This document shows positions 22,608-34,788 of a DNA stretch of 64,000 nt, one piece after another. Each line of letters starts with the position of its first letter. Position 1 is the stretch's first letter. The translations under genes and the position numbers were made by a program. The notes under the pieces were generated by a model, which saw only the letters and a program-made list of their open reading frames with translations, had not been told where the DNA came from and searched no databases. The DNA comes from Bryum argenteum (lineage: Eukaryota > Streptophyta > Bryopsida > Bryales > Bryaceae), in the NCBI GenBank assembly GCA_037043015.1, contig CM073325.1, positions 994,501-1,058,500 of the forward strand, in the 5' to 3' direction.

Positions 22608-22761
22608 TAGACTAAACTATATATATATATATATATATAAGAACTCCGAGCTTCTACTAAGAAGACCGGCGTGAATACGATGTCTGTTCCTAATGATATT
22701 ACCTCAATGGCCACAGGTTTTTCTGGCGCCACCCCAGGGGCACGAACCCTAGACTAAACTA
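22608..22761 (-). mobile_element. 5'-truncated SINE, (TA)n tail, perfect 12-bp target duplication
   Basis: Body 22620-22749 (130 bp), flanked by TAGACTAAACTA at 22608-22619 and again at 22750-22761. On the minus strand it begins at the B-box-like GGGTTCGTGCCCC, runs through GTGGCCATTGAGG and ATTCACGCCGGTC, and ends in TTCTTATATATA, a TA tail. Perfect target duplication plus 5' truncation is the signature of LINE-machinery retroposition. Confidence 0.8.
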
Positions 22762-23212
22762 CCTAAGAGATACATTATATCTTTCACGTATAAAATTCAA
22801 TGTGCTCATATTGAACAGTTTAGGGTGCGTCATACGGATCCAAATTTGTAACAAATTTTAGAAGAGCTTGAAATCGATGCTTCCAATGGGTCAACATATT
22901 CCACTTACTTGCCCATGCACACAAATTGCTCGCCTTACTAACTTAATTGCATATTAGCCTTACTCAAATTTACACCATTATTGAGCAGATTACCTCATAT
23001 AAGAAAAGGGCACTTGAGAAAATCAATACACATATTAATCTCTTAGAATTTCTAAAGTGGCTATCATATGGACTATCATAAAGTGACAACATGCCTCTTG
23101 ACGGAAATATTCGCCTTTATAAAGTGTCGCTTTACATTATGGACCATGAAGATTAACCACGACCTTCTAAAACTTGTGATTGGAGAGTAAAGTGCTTTTG
23201 GTCCCATTTGGC
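22762..23212. other. Intergenic DNA, nothing recognised
   Basis: AT-rich sequence without a supported gene, RNA or repeat boundary. Confidence 0.5.
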
Positions 23213-24154
23213 TTAACCCTTTCATGACCGCTCCTGTTTTGGAAGTCGAGGTTTTTTTGAGGTGTCTGGATGTATTTTGCAGTGCATCGAACAAATGAAG
23301 GGTCAAAATTAAGATCCAACCGTATAAATGTGTAGTGAACTTCATATACATGCTAGTGGCCAAGCATGGGTCAGATCTACCGTATGAACTAGAGTATTAT
23401 GATGTTCCGAGTCAAGTGTAGTACATAGCGTATACATGACCTTGAAGCTTTGTACTAGAATTAGAAACCAAAATATCCAGATTTGGACAAAGCACATGTG
23501 GTCAATATTGTAGAGAGTTTGAAGATCTATCCAACAACACCATGAGCGTTGCATTTCGAGCATTTATGAAACTGAAATTGTGAAAAGAGACCAAGAACCC
23601 AGTTTCTTATATACGGTAGCGTACGAGAAATACATGGGATATCGTAGCAAATATGGCCAGATTGAAAAATCAGACATGGTCACATTCATCAGACGCCGAG
23701 CCTTGACGTAGAATCAGTGTGCAAACAACATGTGGTTGATTCTTTTTGGGGAGGATCTCAGGATGTACAAACGTATACGCTTTGATAGACGGTGTTGGGT
23801 TGCCAAAAGAAATCAACTCTTCTTTTGTCGACAGAGTCAATTGAGTAGTACCCTCCATGTTCCCAAGGGACCCTTAGAATTGGTGCCATGTGTCCTCGAC
23901 AGCCGTATTTCCTGAATCTTTCTCACTTCTTTCCAGACCACCTACCGTATCTCGTACTCATCACCATGTATAAATAGCTCTACCACGCGGAGTACAAGTC
24001 CAAATGCATCGTTGTTTTGTGTAGTAGATCCAACACACACTCCTCTTCCGGCTTTGTTCTCTAACATTTTGCTATTTCTACACAAATTCTTCTCAATCAT
24101 GGAATAACGACACTTCAGCGACCATATTTGGTTGATTGGTCATGAAAGAATCAA
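23213..24154. mobile_element. Candidate larger piggyBac-like element, about 934 bp
   Basis: Left end TTAA (23213-23216) then CCCTTTCATGACC. Right end GGTCATGAAAGAA (24138-24150) then TCAA where TTAA is expected. Eleven of 13 terminal bases are complementary; the two mismatches are CC to TT at the very end. Short open frames inside are not transposase-like. Weaker than the other elements because the right target site is altered. Confidence 0.4.
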
Positions 24155-27009
24155 CACTACCTTGAAAAAAAGGAGAACGACCACTAACTCCGAGGTCTCC
24201 AGTATGCTAAGTTTTCTATAATGGAAAATGTTTTTATGGTCTCCTGGATTGTAGTTGATTTGAAGCAAATGCCTCAACTCAACTACAATCAAGTTATTCA
24301 TGAGGCTCAAAAAATCATTGATTGGCTAGTGTTCAATCATATAAGGAGAAAGGAGGAAAAAAGGGGAGGGTAGAAGAGAGAATGATGAGGATCTATATTA
24401 GAAAAATGAACTTAACCCAAAAGGTCTAAGCGTGCCAACATGGAAAATATATCATGTTTTTTGTGTATCTGTATGTCTTCCGCTCTGTACCTTGGAGTTT
24501 ACTCTACAAGAAAGTTTGTATCTAAACAAACAACTGTCTATTGATACATTCCTCGCCCCATTTTGTGTCACACCTTGTATCTACAAGGATTTTAGTGAGG
24601 AATAAGATACAACGTATGGAATTACATATGAGAAGCCATACTCGAATGAAATCAACTGGCTCAAAGATTTGCTCCACATTTCTTTCCAGGCATGCACATC
24701 ATATATACTCTTCTAACCACCGGTGGAAACGAGTTGTGATGTCACCGGCAGTTTTCTAATAATGTCAAGAGCCAGCAACTCATGTAACCATATTGTCTTG
24801 TGGTTTCTTTTCATGCAATCTTACCAAAACCCCAAGAACTAATACTCCCAAAAAATTCTCCAAATGCAATGCACAATATTATCACACCCATATGGTTGGA
24901 TTCCCAAAACACGCCTTTATTTATCCTCCTAAATTTGAAAAGCATAAACATTCTCGTGGTCTACGGTCACTAATCCACGCCTCCCGTGGGACGTTCAAGG
25001 GTTCAACTTGTCCGAGTCCAAATCCACTTTACACCACAAGAGTGTCCAAGCCAGTGAAAAACTCAATTTTGATCACGGCTCTTGGCCAAGAGCCATCGAC
25101 CATGAAAATGATTTAATTTTCTTGGTCATGGCTCGTGGTCCATGGTCTAAAGACGGACCCAGAGCTGAGATAAGAGATTGGGCATGGCCGTGGTATTTGA
25201 GGTCACTGTCAAGTTGGTTGCCTTTTACATCATTCACAGATGGAGTAGGCAAGTTTGCTGGCGGTAGAAGCGTATGCATTTTACAAGTCTTCTTGACCTC
25301 TTTCTAAAAGGGTAGGAAGCACATGAAAAAAAATCCCAACACTTTATTGTGTGTGTTTGATGTCCTTGTTTTTTGTCGATCCAGATATATGGTTCATGAA
25401 TGCCTCAATTATATGACCCTCTAATGTGGTACCAAGCAGTTTCTTCTTTTACATCTGAATCCTTAAAGCATTGACAAGTTTAATTGAATACTAAAAGAAT
25501 GATCTGATTTGTCAAACTATCACATAGAAAGGAAGAAACTGGGTTGTAAATTATTTGTGCTTGACTCCGGAGTCAAACAAGCTGTAAGAGACCTTACTGT
25601 AGATCTGGAGACCTCCACCCAAAATAAAGCATGGCCAACCTATTTCCCGGATTCAACCCCTTTTTCTTATATTTCAACACCATAAAACCCCGATTCTGTC
25701 GGTCAACCAATTTGACTTGGACCGTATGTGCAGTACCGTAGTCCAGCTGTATATGATTCCGAATCTTGTAAGATGCCCTTCGAATAGTAACATATGCTCG
25801 GCTGATTGTGATGTACACCTCAATCTATGACCAAAGTGGGTTTAAAACAGGAAGAAGAAAATAATCTCAGTCACAATTTTATTACAAAATTATACATTCT
25901 AATAAATATATGAGGGGATGCAAAGATCTATAGGAAGAGAACTTTTCATACCATAAAATGTTCAAATTAATGGTGGATCAAGAGAATGTTGGGGGTATAC
26001 ACTTGATTGTTAAGAATAAGCTAATTGGATTGTTTTTCACACATGTCTTGTGAACATACTTTCAAGAATGGGTTATTTTATTCATGCCAAACCCAATAGG
26101 AGTTTGGCCTTCTTCTTCGTGTTTACGAGTAAATTGTTTGGGATGGTCCGAATTTCGAACTCGGCCCACATTTGACTGAGGGCCGGGTTCTCGACTGAAA
26201 GGTCAGTCGTCGTCCGAATCTGGCCGGAAAAGTTCATCGACGTCGTCAGGAAAGACGATATTCAATGCTTTCGGCGGCAAACGGGTTTCGTCGTCGTCGA
26301 GGGCCTCGGGGCTTCTGTGGGGGCAGTGGCTGCCTACTGCTGCTTTTCCAGTTTCCTCTCATCTCGCAGCTACACTACTCAACGCAATTGCTACAGGGAG
26401 CCTTGCTGCTTCCCATCGCTGCCGCTTGCCTCCCGGTTTCGTCGTTGCCTTGATTTCTCACTGCATATGTTCCCTTAACCAACTTTCTGTAGCTTGCTGG
26501 ACTCTGTAGCTGTATTCCTTGAAAGCCTTCCTTGAAACAGTTCACTCTCCATGATCCCATGCCGTCTTGTCTCTTCCACGGTGCAGAGCTTTCAATGTCG
26601 TTACTACCACGAGCTCATGACGGAAGAACAGCTTCGTTTCAATCCTACAGCAGCATTGGAAGTTTTTAGGACATGGCAATGCTTTCTTTGTTTCCAGGGG
26701 TGACGACGAGTTTTTCTTCAGTGGCACTCAAGGAAAGGTTCAAAAACTAGTGTACAAATTGCAAGGCAGGGGCAGGTTGTTGTACATGAGAAGTTTAAGG
26801 GGAAGCATCAGCAGGGAGGCCATGGAATGGCAGATAAGGGTTGGCACGTGTGAGCTTATGTGAACAGGGGCATGCCAATGGCACATTCGACGGATTCAGC
26901 TGCTGCCAAGCGGAATGATGTGGTAGTACATGGGCCGGAGCTGCTGCTGCTGTTGTAGGTGGAGCCATCGACTGCGTCGTCGACCTTTAGCGTGTCCTTG
27001 TGGCCATCA
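24155..27009. other. Intergenic DNA upstream of the complete SERK gene
   Basis: Nearly 3 kb without a recognised gene. A GC-rich patch at 26160-26950 (TCGTCGTCGAGGGCC and similar) probably includes the SERK promoter and 5' untranslated region. Imperfect repeats of CATGG and TGGTC occur at 25080-25160. Confidence 0.4.
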
Positions 27010-30000
27010 ATGGCGCAACCAGAAGTGGCATGGTGGCGCCCTCTCTTTCTGATCGCGCTTATGCCTATTGGAATATTAGGCAACCTTGAAGGTCGGTTGC
27101 GTCTCTCTCTTGCTCTGTGTCTTGTCGGCGTATCTTACTTCCTGTCACATCAAGGGTAGACACAAGTATTTCGAAGGAACCAGATTATCATGGCGATTTA
27201 TAACCGACCTAGGGTTGCGAAAGCGTGCACAGTGCAGGATCAGAGCAGGAGATTTTCTAGATTCTCACGACTTAGATTGCGTGGTCTATTTTCTTGCGTC
27301 TTGGTCGGCATCATCAGGTAGTTATCTCGAAAGGCGTGGAGCGGGAAAAGAGATAGAGCGGTCTTGATGGACCAGTTGATGATGATTTCAAAGGAACTTG
27401 ACTTGTCTAGGGTTTGCTTATTCCGCTCTATGCGTAGGCCTGTAACCTAACTTCGATGTCTTATATAATACATACTCTCACGAATTTAAATTCTGAATAG
27501 GTGAATGAAGGACGAGTAACGATTGTGTCATTTAGTCTACATTTATAGAAATCTTTCTACTTCTCGATTTTTGATCGCACTGAGCTTATCTATGGCGAAG
27601 GCATCAATACTAGTTCGGATTTCATTTTATGCAATCCTTGAAATGACTTCACAGGACTTCAAGAATGGAAGCCATTTAGCATTTGCGTTCGCCCGTACCG
27701 AGTAGTTGAGTTACAAGATAACATTGTACTCTAGAGTTCATTACTTCCTCCGGTCATCGCAGTTTGCCGACAACAGAGTGGAAGTAATATGCCCCAAGCT
27801 TTACTTTTGAAGTTGCTTGGATCTAGCTCATCTTTTATATAATGTACGAAGTACACGTTAACCTAGTGTATAAATTTGGATATTCATCAACTGCTCTAGT
27901 AACAATGTCCTCTTGTCGTTTCCATACGGATGTTAGAATCGAACTTATATGTTTTAGAGTAATATTCTGTGTTTGTATATGTTTCGAGATTTTGTGTTTT
28001 GTGTGCTGTTTGTTCAGGAGAGTTAGATAGGTGTTGATGAAATAGCTCGTGTTGCCAATGGTTCTATTGAACAAATTCATAATCTCATCGTGTTAAGCTT
28101 GATAATGATACGTGGTGCGATGATGACTGGGCAGGCGATGCGCTGAACGCTTTTCGGCAGAGTTTGACTGATACGAGCAACGTGCTGCAGAGTTGGGATC
28201 CCACTCTTGTAAACCCCTGCACTTGGTTCCATGTTACCTGCAATACGGAGAATTTGGTCACTCGGGTGTAAGTCCACTCCTCGTTGCTGAGATTCAACAA
28301 TCACTTCTTGTTTGATAAGCCAGTTCTTATACCTGACAGTCATTCTCTGTGTGGGAGACACTGACACAGGCAGTGAAGGCCAACGTTTGAGTATTTCAAA
28401 GTGTGGATTCTTTCCGTTAGTGTATGGGAGATTGTGTATGTGAGAGGGGTGCAAATCTGGTTATTGCAAGTGAGTGATTCATTTCGTGTTTGTACAGAGA
28501 TTTAGGGAATGCTGGGCTGTCAGGACAATTAGTGCCTCAACTTGGGATTCTTACGAATCTGCAATACCTGTAAGTGTGCTGAGCTGTCAGACTTGCATCA
28601 AATGTCAGAAACTTTACAAGGACATCATTGCGTGTTTGTTTATTCAAATGTCAGAAAATCAGTCTCGATCAGAGGTAGCCTTACGAATAGAATTTCAGCA
28701 TGAGTGAGAGGTAGGAAGTTCGACTTGCGTGAATTAGGTGTTGATCTCATATGAGAAGCTGTTTCTCGCTTGTGATGCGATTTTGTTTTTGTGGGCATTG
28801 CAGGGAGTTGTACAGTAACAACCTATCTGGGACTATACCTAAAGAGCTGGGAAACATCACTGCTCTTGTCAGCCTGGATCTTTATCAGAACAATTTTACT
28901 GGAACTATACCCGACAGTCTTGGCAATCTGCGCAACATGCGATTTCTGTACGTTCTTTGTAACATAATCGTTGAGTAGTTTAATTTAATGTACACACATT
29001 CGCTTGCTATCCCAAGAGTTGGGCCGAAGGATGTCACAGGTTTTCCTGCAGACGTCCTTTAGTTGTCATTATCAACTGAAAGTTACGATGTCCCTGTACT
29101 TCCTTTTGTCGAGTATATGATTATGGCACATCCCATAACTTAATGTCACGAATTCGGATATTAGTGCTGCATCTACATGTAGGCATGGATGAATCCTCTT
29201 AACAATGGTACTCATCCTTCTGGGGTCTTCTTTACTCTCTATCTGGACTTAGGTCATTAACACATCTGTTCTGTATGTTTACCGAGCAGTCGTCTGAACA
29301 ATAACAGTTTGAGCGGTTCCATTCCTGTTTCCCTCACCAATATTGTGGGGCTGCAAGTGCTGTAAGTTAACTCCTCTGAGCTTCTCACAAAAGTAGTCCT
29401 TTCTTGTGACTTTAGACTCCTTCCTTGGCTTCTGGTGCAGTTCATGGGTTTACGGATGCCAACAAATATTCCAGTGGCGTTGTGTGATTGTCATTATAGC
29501 GCTTGGTATTACTTTTGCAGGGATCTTTCGTACAATAGGTTAACTGGAGACGTTCCTACAAATGGCTCTTTTTCGGCTTTCACACCTATCAGGTACATTC
29601 TTGTTTTTATCATTCTGTTGTCACCCGTGACTGTTTTCCGAGTGCGAGAGATTATTAAGTCTTCGTATGCTCACAAATGATTGATTATGTGTTTCATATA
29701 CATCAGTGAAGATTCTAGTCTCGTGCTTTCCATCATATCAATCCAGAGGATCTGTGAACACTTTCGTACTAAAAAACAAGGGGACCACGGTATAGTTAGG
29801 CTGCAATTTTGAGGTTTTGTGCATATGTTTTTCCCTCCAAAATTACGGTATTTTCAAGAACTGTTGTGTGTTCTAATCAACAGGATCTAAATGTGACTTG
29901 CAGTTTTGTGGGAAACGCCGACTTGTGTGGGTCAGTGGTCGGTAAACAGTGCCCTGGACAGCCCCCATTTCCACCTCCTCCTCCACTTACACCACCACCC

Positions 30001-32295
30001 CCGGCAAGTTTGAATGGACAACAAGGTATGTACGAGCAAGGTGTGACGATTAGTGTATCTCAATAAGATACGGTCATGTGAGGAGTATTGTGGGAATATG
30101 CTAACGCTTTTGCTTTAAGCAGTCTAGAAATGGCTGACAGCATCATGCTTTATCTGGTTCCCTAATCATGAAGCCTTGTACTGTTACAACTCTTAGTTCT
30201 TAACTGCCTCATATAATTGGAATCAGTCAGTATATTTCATAAGAATAGTCTCCTAAGCCAGATTACTAACAAGGTTAGGACGTTCCACTCCGTGAAATGC
30301 AGCGAGGGCTCAACAAACCACGAGTACAGGAGCTATTGCAGGTGGAGTTGCCGCAGGCGCTGCTTTGCTGTTTGCTGCTCCGGCCATTGGCTTTGCCTGG
30401 TGGCGTCGCCGAAGGCCCATTGAAGCTTTCTTTGATGTCCCTGGTAAGCACTGGAAAAGAGATCATGTACCCACAATCATTCATCATACTCATCGGCTTT
30501 ATCGTACTTATTTTATTGTTCCTATTCTTTACGATACTTCTCTAATAAGTAGCATATTCAGCTGAGGAGGATCCGGAGGTGCACTTAGGACAGCTCAAGC
30601 GCTTCAACTTGAGAGAGCTCCAGGTGGCGTCAGACAACTTCAGCAACAGGAACATCCTTGGTCGTGGTGGATTCGGTAAGGTCTACAAAGGCCGACTAGC
30701 AGATGGAACGCTAGTGGCTATCAAGCGCCTGAAAGAAGAGCGCAGTCCTGGAGGAGAGCTTCAGTTTCAAACTGAGGTATATGAACTGCTGCCGAAGCTT
30801 ACGATATATCAGAAGTTTCTCACTAACCTTCAACATGACGCTCTTTCGATAAATTTTTCTAGTCTGCATTACGAGTCTGTTCACGTCAAACTCTTCTGCT
30901 AGTTCATGACGAAGGGTACTGGAGAGACTTGTCATTATGGCATGGTACTAACACCAAAGTTGCACGTTGCATCAGGTTGAGATGATTAGTATGGCAGTGC
31001 ACCGGAACTTGTTGCGACTTCGTGGATTTTGTATGACCCCTACGGAACGATTGCTTGTGTATCCATACATGCCTAATGGAAGCGTTGCTTCTCGACTGAG
31101 AGGTCTGCTTCCGCTGCTTGCATTCAGCACCTGCAAATCTAGCCTTATGTGCAATGTATCCTTGAAACTGCTAGGGAGTCAATCGAGGACATAGAGAATG
31201 ATAAATGGGGAGAGCCTTAAAAGAAGGATCCATTTCCCAATTTTGCTTTATTCTTTGCAAAGTTTATGGTACACATTTTTACAGTTTTTGAGAGTTCCGA
31301 CTGCAGAACGTGTGGATGGGGAGCCTGCTTTAACTTGGCGGACGAGGAAGCAAATTGCGTTGGGTGCTGCCCGAGGGCTGTCATACTTGCACGATCACTG
31401 TGATCCGAAAATCATCCATCGTGATGTGAAGGCTGCCAATATTCTTCTGGATGAGGAGTTTGAGGCAGTCGTGGGAGACTTCGGTCTCGCGAAGCTGATG
31501 GATTATAAAGACACTCATGTTACAACAGCTGTGCGGGGGACAATTGGCCACATTGCCCCAGAGTATCTCTCCACTGGAAAATCATCGGAGAAGACCGACG
31601 TGTTTGGGTTTGGAATCATGTTGTTGGAACTCATCACAGGCCAGCGTGCGTTTGATTTGGCCCGTCTCGCCAATGACGACGATGTCATGCTCTTGGATTG
31701 GGTGAGTCATGCAAACCTCGCTCAACTTTCTTCTATGGCGTAGTGAAGAACACCATCATGAGCAACTATCTGATGTACATTTTTTGATGTGATCAGGTTA
31801 AGGGATTGTTAAGGGAACGCAAGGTTGATCTGCTGGTGGATCCTGACCTCAAACAAAATTATGACCAGAAGGAAGTTGAAGAGCTCATTCAGGTAATACA
31901 CTGATTCGACTTCCCATACCTTTGCATTTCCACAGTCCAGACATCCAATGGAATGCACCAATTGTGTTTTAGATGGTTTAGATTCGTTTTTCAACCTGTC
32001 TTTGGAACGTGCCTACAGTTCACCACTTCTGTCTTGGGTGGCAATTGATGACTGGACATGGTCATATTTGCAGGTAGCACTGCTGTGCACACAGGGCTCG
32101 CCTTTGGACCGGCCAAAGATGAGTGACGTTGTGCGCATGCTAGAAGGAGACGGTCTTGCAGAGCGGTGGGAGGAGTGGCAGAAGGTGGAAGTGGTTCGAA
32201 ATATGGATATGGACTTGCCACCGCACCGAACATCGGAATGGATCGTGGATTCCACGGATAATTTGCACGCGGTGGAGCTTTCTGGTCCCAGATAA
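27010..32295 (+). CDS. SERK: Somatic embryogenesis receptor-like kinase (SERK), complete
   Basis: LRR-II receptor-like kinase, the shared plasma-membrane co-receptor for steroid, peptide and immune LRR receptors in plants. Thirteen exons join in frame to 630 aa: 27010-27091, 28135-28267, 28498-28569, 28804-28947, 29290-29361, 29521-29592, 29904-30025, 30303-30443, 30562-30776, 30976-31102, 31307-31701, 31797-31892 and 32074-32295. A signal peptide (about 1-25) leads to the N-cap [17 protein letters not shown] and about five LRRs, one or two per exon. After these come NADLCG, the SERK-typical Pro-rich SPP-like region ([14 protein letters not shown]), the membrane span [15 protein letters not shown], and the kinase. 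Catalytic residues are intact: [11 protein letters not shown] (from 313), Lys334, HRD 431-433, DFG 451-453, and [10 protein letters not shown] in the activation segment. It ends in the family C-terminus [11 protein letters not shown]. Splice sites are GT-AG. The ATG at 27010 aligns with that of the truncated copy. Confidence 0.95.
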
Positions 32296-32899
32296 TGAAG
32301 CAAGCATTCGCCCACTTGTAAAAAAAAAAATGCACTCACATGGTCTAGAGTGGTCTTCACCGCTACTTGTGTGCTCTTGGGCAAAAGAATTTTGGTGTGC
32401 GATCTCATAACTTTGTTGTCACATTTTCACAGAAAGTAGATCGCAGGTGTCAGGTCGTGAGGTTTCGCATTAGATTTTTGAAGACCTATTGACAATTAAG
32501 CAGATGAATGAATGTGGGTGGACCTTTGTATCAGTACAGGGTAGGACATCGGAGTCCGAGAGGCAAGTTCATGCCCAGATTTTATTGAGTTTGTAGTACG
32601 CAGATTCCTATTCTTAAATCTTTAGCTAGCTCTTGGCATGTGCAGTAAATCAGAGTTTGTGGCACTTGTAATGATTTTCTGACATGTGCCTGGTCTGTGG
32701 GGTGGAGTAGTAGAAACGGCAGCAGTGACCTTTAGGAGGTTTACTGCCGGACATTTGTATTCATCTTTCATCTTTAACATTCAGGTTTCAATTTATTTCT
32801 TCAATGTAGGCGAGGGCATCTCGTGGTTCATTTTCTTCGACATCCTATCTTCGTGGCGCCAGCTTTACAATCTCTCCAATATGGGTATTTGATTTTCTG
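32296..32899. other. 3' flank of SERK
   Basis: Probable 3' untranslated region. No other coding segment is supported. Confidence 0.4.
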
Positions 32900-33350
32900 C
32901 TTTTAGTCACAAATACATTAAAAATAAAGTGTCATAGACGAAAATGGAGATTAGCTATTCAGATTTAGCATTACAAACTTGTAGTAGATTATTTTGGGCC
33001 ATGTGGACCAAAATGTGAGTTATAAAGCTTCATAGATTGTGAGATCATAACATGTTAGTACCCAAATTAGATTACAAAATATCATCCTTTTCACTTTGGA
33101 GGGGAAATCTTATCAATAAAACTACTACAATGAAAAAAATCACCAACTAGAAAGTTGTTCACCTTCAACTCGAAAACATTCTTTTACCAAAAAATTACTT
33201 GTCAAATTATCTTTCTAGCTCAAATATTGGCCTTGCTATGGTGAAAAGTGCCAAATTATTTACAAAGAAGGAATAGTTCAAAACGAGACCCTTTATCGTA
33301 TTTCAAAGTTTCTCCACTTTATCGTATTTCAAAATTTGGTTCCCACTATA
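32900..33350. mobile_element. Partial family A piggyBac-like element (inverted)
   Basis: Aligns with 18820-19160 and with the reverse complement of the element at 7469-8302: AGTGTCATAGACGAAAATGG, AGCTATTCAGATTTAGC, ACAAACTTGTAGTAG. Neither TTAA terminus can be recognised, so it is a remnant. Confidence 0.5.
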
Positions 33351-33476
33351 CTTGATGTTCCTTCAAATGAGATGAATTTTTATCGTTCGTGTATGTAGTG
33401 TTTGTTCCATCATTTCTTATACATATTCGGATTTGTGGAAGTTTTTGATATACGCCTTAATCTTTACGTATAGCAG

Positions 33477-33523
33477 GAGCCCCCAACCGGAGGGCCGGCG
33501 AAATACCCTCCTGTCGGGGGCTC
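33477..33523. repeat. GC-rich hairpin, 47 bp
   Basis: GAGCCCCC (33477-33484) pairs with GGGGGCTC (33516-33523), and inside it GGAGGG (33489-33494) pairs with CCCTCC (33506-33511). It stands out in AT-rich surroundings and begins a locally GC-rich patch. Confidence 0.8.
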
Positions 33524-34219
33524 TTGCGGCGTAGCACACTTTTCAGTTTTGGCTGCCCGCTTTGATGGAAACTTTCTGGTTTTGGCTGTTCGGTTTAGGG
33601 TATTCGTACAATTTCTACGAAAATTTCTTGTGTTGCCCGGGTTTTTTTCTTGAAGGTGAGAATTGTAGAGGGCGTTACGCCGTAATCCCCTCTATGGAGT
33701 GGGCATTACGGGACGGGAGTTCCTGTCAAATGAACGGGCCCGAAACTGGAAAGGTCAAACTCACTTCATGGTATCAATATAGATGTGACTAGTGTGTGAG
33801 AATATTGACTTGTGATCATTATTGAGTGTCTATAGAGTCTTCTCTCCTGCTCGCTGAGGTCTTCTTCAATGTCATGCCATTCACTTTTGTAGATATTCGA
33901 GCTGAAAAGTGATCTCTACTACTTATGTAGGGCTCACTTTCTTCTACACACCATCAAGGAAGTTTCATTTTACACTATTATGTTTGTGTAGTTCGTCACT
34001 TCTCGCTCTTGTCAAGCAAAGTTCCATGTAACTCAATAATAGAGGCCCATTCTATACACTTTTCTTTTCATTTCTCCATCATCTATTGAAAGGTCATAGG
34101 TGGGTGAACCATGTAAAGATGCAACATATAATAACTTTTAAACTTTCTAAGTACTTTTTCAATCAATATTCGTCAAGAGGTCTCGAGATGATGTAGACAA
34201 TGACTGACTTCCTTTATGT
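33524..34219. other. Intergenic DNA with an open frame of unknown meaning
   Basis: A 76-codon plus-strand frame at 33562-33792 (FEGENCRGRYAVIPSMEWAL-like) follows the hairpin. I cannot place it in any family; an inserted organelle or transposon fragment is possible. Confidence 0.3.
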
Positions 34220-34788
34220 TTAACCTCTAAAGGCCCAAACTACCCCAAATGGGCTTTTGTTGTTTCGAGCATCCTAAATGAAGGGGTTAGCATCAATATC
34301 TTTTTCCAAGATACACACTAGATGTTTGCTATACTATAAGGTGTGTGTAAGAATTTGCAAAGTCAAATTCCAAACTAAGAATTTCTTAACTCAAAATTTA
34401 GTTTTTAAGGCCAAATAGGGCATTTAAGCACCTTTATATTCAGTCTTTTTTTTTAGAATTTTTTTGAAATATGTTTATGATGATACTACCCATGAAATTT
34501 TCAAGATATCGATGTTGAAGCTCTTACCAAATTTACAAGGGCAGCCTTGAGAACATACAAGAGCAAGCTTCAAAGTTTGCGAGAAAACTTGACTGACCGA
34601 CTTTGAATGTTACGATCTCACAAATGGTAAAGATCCAATGGTTGAAATTTTGACATGGTGTTACTGCAAGTGGTCACTTTTGAAGATCTTATGGTTGGAG
34701 TCATACCTTAACTTGCGCAAAGTGGTCAATATAACATAGTTTATAAAATTGAAGGCTAAAAAACAAAGCTTGGGGCTTTAGGGGTTAA
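34220..34788. mobile_element. TTAA-flanked piggyBac-like element, family B, 561 bp
   Basis: Body 34224-34784 between TTAA at 34220-34223 and 34785-34788. The ends are CCTCTAAAGGCCC and the complement of CCCCTAAAGCCCC. The interior carries the family B phrases AAGATCCAATGGTTGAAATT and GAAGATCTTATGGTTGGAG. It is longer than other family B members. Confidence 0.6.

Noticed and set aside
33562-33792. Open frame as an organelle gene fragment
   Set aside because: I could not match it to any specific organelle gene, so only the anomaly is reported.
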